Shown here in pieces: positions 11,801 to 16,508 of a stretch of 16,508 nt of DNA. Under the pieces are notes generated by a model that saw nothing but the letters and a program-made list of their open reading frames with translations, had not been told where the DNA came from and did not search any database. The DNA is from Conidiobolus incongruus B7586 (taxonomy: Eukaryota; Entomophthoromycota; Entomophthoromycetes; Entomophthorales; Conidiobolaceae), in the NCBI GenBank assembly GCA_000697335.1, contig JNEM01008758.1:1-16508 (forward strand), read 5' to 3'. The translations under genes and the position numbers were made by a program. How positions within the stretch are numbered: the first letter of the stretch is position 1; each line of letters starts with the position of its first letter.

Positions 11801-11916
11801 TTATGAGATAGCTCTTCAACTGTTATTCCTGAAAATAATAACATAGATGAATATCAAAATATAATATTATTTGGTTTGATATTACCACTCGATATAAGGG
11901 AACTATTAGTAGACAT
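8846..11916 (-). CDS. PPP1R21 homologue (KLRAQ protein, FERRY complex subunit 2)
   Basis: Thirteen exons: 11916-11886, 11828-11771, 11710-11668, 11611-11549, 11501-11421, 11374-11263, 11202-11096, 11041-10932, 10881-10713, 10663-10511, 10462-9026, 8976-8919 and 8871-8846, giving 815 aa (human 780). In animals PPP1R21 is the Rab5-binding scaffold of the endosomal FERRY complex, which links early endosomes to mRNAs. The KLRAQ domain (about 12-90) reads KYQKLLQEYNRIRAQ, then LRKYSQEIDNLIFHNRGLAK, matching human KYQKLAQEYSKLRAQ and LRKLQQEMDSLTFRNLQLAK. A helical middle (about 215-535) is followed by a FIPYTATLKLLTS segment and long coiled coils. The end (about 731-807) has ERHYQDQITVMSE, like human KRSYEDQLSMMSD. 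Introns are 46-60 nt; one is GC-AG. The ATG is the first in frame after an upstream stop. The 26-nt last exon is the least certain: unspliced, the protein would end SKYSN. Confidence 0.88.
10882..10931 (-). other. GC-AG intron in the PPP1R21-like gene
   Basis: A 50-nt intron with donor AG|GCAGGT, branch-like TGCTGAC and acceptor GATAG. It joins exons 8 and 9 in frame (Met-Lys-Ser-Leu-Ser-Glu). The nearest GT donor, four bases on, leaves codon phase 0, and the next exon then meets a stop at once. Only the GC donor gives the needed phase. Its size matches the other introns of the gene. Confidence 0.7.
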
Positions 11917-12758
11917 TTTATTTTTAATATAGCAAATAATAATTTTAATCAAGAAATCATTAACAGTTTCAATATGATGATGAAATATCGTTTAAATGCA
12001 TTCATTAACCTTGACCCATAATAATATTTAATTTAAATTGACTGTCCTATTATTTAATGGGAAAAATAATTAAAATTTAATTATGTATGAAAATATCTAA
12101 TAGGATGCTAATAGATTAGAATTCTTGTATTTTTATATATGATGATTTTAAGACCATATTGAGTTTAAAAACTCAGTTATTTATTATATTTTTATAAAAA
12201 CCAGATTGTTTTTCAAAAATTTTGATTCATTTAAATTCAATTATAAATTCAATATAAATATTAACTACATCTGTTAATACTTAAAATGAATTTCAACTAT
12301 TAATAAAAATCTATATATATATATAATTGTTTATTAATTTAATTGAAATAATATCATTTTTACTGATTAGAAGTAAATATAAAATTTATATAGAAGATTA
12401 TTACTGAATTTAATATTAAACAATTAGCTGACAGTGGATCTAATTGGGTTTATTTTTAAATAAAATCATACTATATTTGATATATATACTAGTTAATGTA
12501 TGACATACTTTTATCTCATACATAAAGTGATTGTAATTAATATAATCAAATTATTTTCAACTAAATAAATCTAAATTCAAATACATTATACTAATGAAAA
12601 TGAGGTTGAATAATATAAGATAAAAACCTTGATATTGTTATTTTATAATCAAAATTTATTTAAAATGGTTATTATTTGAAATTTAGTATTAATGCTTTAT
12701 TCAATTTTGTAAATTATCAAAATGAGTGTAATAAAGAAGCTGATAATATTAATATTTA

Positions 12759-12780
12759 ATATATATATATATATATATAT
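12759..12780. repeat. (AT)11 microsatellite
   Basis: Eleven uninterrupted AT dinucleotides in the spacer between the RPS13 and PPP1R21-like genes. Confidence 0.95.
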
Positions 12781-13914
12781 CATAATGTTTAAAAATATCC
12801 AAGCGATTAAGCTTGATAAATCAATCAGAAACATCTTATCAAATATCATTAACATTTCCTACTTGAAATTTTATTATAATATATGTCAAATGTAATATTA
12901 GTTTAACATAAAGAAATTTAATTGAGTATGATTAAAAAATACATTATTTTTGATATTTTGCCAGTATTAAAATATTTAAATTTTGAATTTATTATTATGT
13001 AAAAAAAATTATATATAAGTATCATATAACACTTAAAACTATTAAAATACTCACATACCTATAGAAATTAAAAATATTGAATTTTGTTTGAGTATAATTA
13101 TATGATTAAATTGAAATAAAACTATAATTTTATAATGTTTAATAAGATATATAGAGAATATATAAAAAAATTTATTTTTCACATTCAATTATATACAATT
13201 CAAAATATATATTAATTATCGTTGTTACAATAAATAAATAAAGTTCATTGTTATGTTATTGATACATTATATCTTGGGAAGATAGTTGTATTTATTAATG
13301 ATAAATAATATTGAATTAATAGATACAAGTTGATTATCAATTTTGTATATGCTTAGATTAAATAATTTGGAAAAGGGTTGATCAAGATTAAATCCTAAAT
13401 AATGAAATTGATAATTATAAAAGGTCAATTTTAAATTATCTTTCAATAATATTTTGAAATAATTAAATTATTTTATCTTTATATTTAATATTAACAAACA
13501 TTTCCAATTATATCAAAACAATTGTAATATTTGTTTATATTTCAAAGTGAAAAATAATTCGATTGAAATATAAATGAAAATATTAAATATCACTTCATTA
13601 TATTGAATAAATACCAAATAGATATTAAAATTATTATAAAACTTAATATAAAATATTAAAGTATTTTTGTTTAGTGCGTTCTTTAAAAGAAAAAATTAAT
13701 TAGTAATTTATATTAGTTTTAATATACCCAATCAATAACATTTTGATATATAATTATCTCTCAAACTTACCATTCAAAATAATATCTTAAAAGATTTATA
13801 GAGCTATCAATTATTTATTCTAAATCAAGAATGCGATTGAAATATATCTTTGATATAAACCAAGTTATATAAATATCACCTTAATCAATTGAGTTAGGTA
13901 ATTATGTTAGAAGA

Positions 13915-14240
13915 TTGAATTATGAAAATAAAAGTTAGAAAAATAAAAGGATTATCAGATTGATAAAATAAATATGAAAGATGATGAACCATATCAGATC
14001 TCGTATTCAAGTAGAATATTATAAAAGGGAAAATAAAAATAGAATTATATTATTCAGGTAAAAAATATCACATGAAGTAATTGATGAAAAAATTAGAAAA
14101 AGGATTGAAATGTGTCATAGGGAAAAATAAAGTTATAGAAGATTACATGTACACTTATATATGGAGAGAAATCGAGACAAAATTTAAAAACAAAGTAACC
14201 AGATTTGAAAAATGGCTAAATAATCAGTATTGAAGCATAA
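13915..14240. other. Purine-rich patch, possible sequence relic
   Basis: On the + strand this stretch is strongly enriched in A and G and slightly richer in G+C than the flanking spacer. Short frames rich in Glu, Lys, Arg and Ile appear, with a texture like worn coding sequence, but I recognise no family and no intact frame. It may equally be compositional noise. Confidence 0.25.
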
Positions 14241-14459
14241 AATAATTATTTACATATATAAACGAAACTAACCAAATGACTTGATCTATTACAAAGGGTT
14301 GGATTAATTTTCTCAATATTGAATTAATCATTTGAATATTTAATGTTTTTAGATCAATAAACTAGCATTTCGTATAGATACAAGAAGGTACTTCGGTTAG
14401 AATCTTGGCAAAATAAAAGCGAATTTGGAAATCTATTAAATAAAATAAATTGTTCAAGA

Positions 14460-14520
14460 CTAAAAATCAGGATTTGGGTTAGTAGCAAAAAAGTGTTTAT
14501 CGTAATCAAGTGATTGGTAC
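14460..14520 (-). other. Intron-like segment downstream of RPS13
   Basis: On the minus strand a 61-nt segment starts GTACCA after CAGGAG, carries a perfect TACTAAC at 14484-14478 and ends in TTTTTAG. This is the same architecture as the introns of the neighbouring genes. Its donor lies 55 bases after the RPS13 stop codon, so it could be a 3' UTR intron or part of an undescribed short transcript. An AATAAA at 14537-14532 just before the donor suggests the mRNA might instead end there. Confidence 0.35.
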
Positions 14521-14531
14521 CTCCTGCTGAT

Positions 14532-14537
14532 TTTATT
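14532..14537 (-). terminator. Candidate RPS13 polyadenylation signal AATAAA
   Basis: A canonical AATAAA begins 39 bases after the RPS13 stop on the minus strand. The location suits a short 3' UTR, but the hexamer is common in A+T-rich sequence. Confidence 0.35.
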
Positions 14538-14575
14538 AGTCGTCCCACACAAGATAAAATCTTAAAAAATGATCT

Positions 14576-15031
14576 TTAGGCGACCAAAGTAGAAGCAGTG
14601 GAGGATTCGTACTTCCAGTTGGGGGGAAGGGCACCAGAGCGCTTGTAGTAACGAGCAAGACGGTGGATTCTGGATTCGATTAAAATTAAGCGGAATTTGG
14701 AGTCTTTGTCTTTGCGGTTGCGTTCCAAGTGCTTGCGAACGGAGACAGCCTTCTTGATCAAGAAGTACATATCTTCGGGGATTTCAGGAGCCAATCCGTT
14801 ACCCTTTAAGATACGGACAACCTTGTTTCCGGTGACGGAACGGATTTGGGGAATACCGTGGGAGTCACGGAGAACAACACCAATTTGAGAAGGAGTCATA
14901 CCCTTTCTGGCTAATTTGCAGATTTGTTCAGTAACATCTTCAGGTAAAGCTTTGACCCAGGTGGGGGGGTTGCGACGGTAAGGGAGAGCGGATCCGGAGA
15001 TACCTTTTCCAGGAGCATGCATACGACCCAT
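14576..15031 (-). CDS. RPS13: 40S ribosomal protein uS15 (S13)
   Basis: A complete 151-aa uS15, the same length as the human protein. It is a small-subunit protein that contacts 18S rRNA and the large subunit. The conserved start [12 protein letters not shown] fixes the initiator Met. [12 protein letters not shown] (14-25), [17 protein letters not shown] (44-60), the [17 protein letters not shown] core (113-129) and the LPPNWKY end (135-141) are all typical of the eukaryotic family. The coding region has no intron and is far richer in G+C than its surroundings, with C/G-ending codons as expected for a highly expressed gene. It is the same strand as the NRBF2-like and PPP1R21-like genes but separated by long spacers, so it is an independent unit. 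Confidence 0.98.
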   Translation of the reverse strand: MGRMHAPGKGISGSALPYRRNPPTWVKALPEDVTEQICKLARKGMTPSQIGVVLRDSHGIPQIRSVTGNKVVRILKGNGLAPEIPEDMYFLIKKAVSVRKHLERNRKDKDSKFRLILIESRIHRLARYYKRSGALPPNWKYESSTASTLVA

Positions 15032-15070
15032 GTTGACTAATTATTTATTTTATTGATAATTTACAACCCA

Positions 15071-15105
15071 ATTGGCTACTAATTGGACAGTTCCGAGAGA
15101 GAAAG
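15071..15105 (-). promoter_or_regulatory. RPS13 promoter/leader: pyrimidine tract and paired CCAAT boxes
   Basis: On the minus strand, a CTTTCTCTCTCGG tract (15105-15093) lies 62-74 bases before the ATG. It resembles the pyrimidine-rich start sites of ribosomal protein genes. Just downstream are two CCAAT motifs (15086-15082 and 15075-15071) spaced 11 bases apart, about one helical turn. If transcription starts in the tract, the CCAAT pair falls in the leader and may be incidental. Confidence 0.35.
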
Positions 15106-15944
15106 TTTCTAACATTTTTATTTGGGAATATCATTTAACCATATCATAATCAAAAATTGTGGGACAAATTCAATCCTATTAATATTAGTGTACTCTTTAT
15201 CTATTCATCTACCCACTTTGAACCCTTGTTATATTTTAGTTTGTTACCAGTTTCATTTTTTAGTTTTATTTGCAATTTTTCAAAAACACATCATTGGCTT
15301 ATATATACTATGTCATGTATATATCATAATCCATTTTTATTGTATTTAATTTCATTTGATTTATATATTTCAACTTTGTGGATAAAATCATAATTTTGAA
15401 AATTATTAAATTTTGATGAATTTATTGTGATAATATATTTTTAATGATTGAAATTGAAATACCATTGAATAATTTAATATATTAATATAAAGCTAGATGA
15501 TTATAAGGATTTCTAATTTTATTTTTGGAATGTTTTATTATATATATATCTTTTGTGAGTATCCCAATTTCTATTAATACGACGTTTAGATATTCAGTAT
15601 TCTTCAATGCCACATAGAACTGACATGGTTGAGATTACTTGGTTAGTTAACGTAATATATTGTAATAAAAACCAATACATACATTAAAAACTCTTTCAGT
15701 AATATTATACAAAGTATTAAATAATTCCTTATTTTTGGTCAATATCAAAATCAATGGTCAATTATCATTTCATTTAAACAGAATTTATTTATTATACATT
15801 CATCAAATCATCAAAGCTTTATAAGTAGCAATTAGTTGTTAAAATCTTTATATGATATACTACATCAAAACATTTCATATTTTCTTGTGCATAATTATTA
15901 CCAAAAATTCATTATATAATTTCAAATATAAATTTATTAAGTAT
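15106..15944. other. AT-rich spacer between RPS13 and the LTR element
   Basis: No gene is recognised. It holds the upstream part of the RPS13 promoter. Two overlapping short + strand frames at 15122-15393 encode hydrophobic, low-complexity peptides with no family resemblance, and I do not call them. Confidence 0.55.
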
Positions 15945-16508
15945 TGTCACGAGTCAGGTGACTCTCCTCCCACGTAATATGCTTACTTCAACTGAATATA
16001 AGGGTCATTCCCCCCCTCATGTGACCAACCACTTCAACCCTATCCTTTAATCAGCTAATGATACAACCCTCCAGAAAACTCCAGAAACCTACTACTCTAT
16101 GCACTATATATAGAACCCAGAAACAGAGCTATACTACAGAGAAGGAGTTTGATCTGGGTCCTCCCAGCTATTTGGCTTAAATCAATAAACCCCCTATCTC
16201 CCTAACCTTTACCTGGAAATCCCTAGATCTCTCTCTTTTGCTTATACTATTCCGGACGCGGCTTTCCCAAGACGTGTTAATTTGGTGGAGAATCTATACC
16301 CCCATCCCCCGTTCGCCGAAGATCACGCCGTTCAAATATTAATCAATAAGAGCATAATTCCAAAAAATATATATTCGTTAAGAAGATATCAATACGTTTA
16401 AGAATAATTTTACCAAAAGCATTGAATACCACTCTCAATATAACAACCCAAAATGAACGAAGAAACTAAGTATTACAACATCAATATGGATAATCGTCAC
16501 CAAGAAGA
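15945..16508 (+). mobile_element. LTR retrotransposon, left end (5' LTR, leader, start of gag)
   Basis: An abrupt rise in G+C marks the element, which runs off the right edge. The LTR is about 15945-16279 (roughly 335 bp). It opens with TGTCACG and closes with CGTGTTA, imperfect inverted ends. Inside are a TATA-like run (16105-16112) and AATAAA (16184-16189). A primer-binding-like TGGTGGAGA begins at 16283, a few bases after the LTR, followed by a leader and an ATG at 16453 that opens a frame to the window edge, probably gag. The TGTCACG terminus suggests Ty3/Gypsy, but no pol is in view to prove it. The part in view looks whole. Age cannot be judged without the second LTR. Confidence 0.72.

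Larger units (their letters stand above)
11917..14353. other. Long AT-rich spacer upstream of the PPP1R21-like gene
   Basis: About 2.4 kb with no recognisable gene on either strand. It holds the PPP1R21-like promoter, an AT microsatellite, and a purine-rich stretch from about 13915 to 14240, listed separately. No tRNA, rRNA or snRNA signature was found by eye. Confidence 0.5.

Noticed and set aside
14354-14548. 64-residue minus-strand open frame starting with GTG after RPS13
   Set aside because: It runs straight through a convincing intron-like segment, has no ATG start and matches no family; I list the intron-like segment instead.
14697-14888. Open frame on the + strand opposite RPS13
   Set aside because: It is antisense to the highly conserved uS15 coding sequence.
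15122-15393. Two overlapping hydrophobic + strand open frames before the LTR
   Set aside because: They have membrane-like composition only because the DNA is rich in T; no conserved motif, and they sit in a promoter spacer.
1-16508. tRNA genes, CRISPR arrays and bacterial-type defence systems
   Set aside because: No tRNA B box, no regularly spaced repeats and no bacterial-style operons were seen; the window is eukaryotic nuclear DNA.

Overview
The window reads as nuclear DNA of an AT-rich fungus, most likely an early-diverging (non-Dikarya) lineage such as Mucoromycota or Zoopagomycota. The evidence is a fused fungal-type folate gene, short introns of about 46-61 nt with TACTAAC-like branch points, a eukaryotic 40S ribosomal protein gene, and an LTR retrotransposon. 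Spacers look about 80-88% A+T by eye and the exons are clearly richer in G+C. The phylum is an inference from gene content.

Layout, left to right: a gene-free AT-rich spacer (1-2006); an intronless trifunctional folate synthesis gene on the + strand (2007-4163, FOL1 type: two DHNA-like domains, HPPK, DHPS); a tail-to-tail spacer; a five-exon minus-strand gene for an NRBF2/Atg38-like autophagy PI3-kinase subunit (6835-5498, 377 aa); a spacer with microsatellites; a 13-exon minus-strand gene for a PPP1R21 (FERRY complex subunit 2) homologue (11916-8846, 815 aa); a long spacer with a purine-rich patch and an intron-like segment; the minus-strand gene for 40S ribosomal protein uS15 (RPS13, 15031-14576); a spacer; and the left end of an LTR retrotransposon (15945 to beyond the window).

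I assembled both spliced genes by hand from splice-site motifs, frame continuity and remembered family sequence. Exon lengths sum to multiples of three in both (1134 and 2448 nt). One PPP1R21 junction keeps frame only with a GC-AG intron.

The genes do not form a pathway. Two same-strand neighbours (NRBF2-like and PPP1R21-like) both belong to endosome/autophagy membrane biology, which may be chance. I saw no new defence or mobile system. The points most worth a second look are the fungal PPP1R21 with both conserved ends, the GC-AG intron, the first DHNA domain lacking a catalytic glutamate, and an intron-like segment just past the RPS13 stop.
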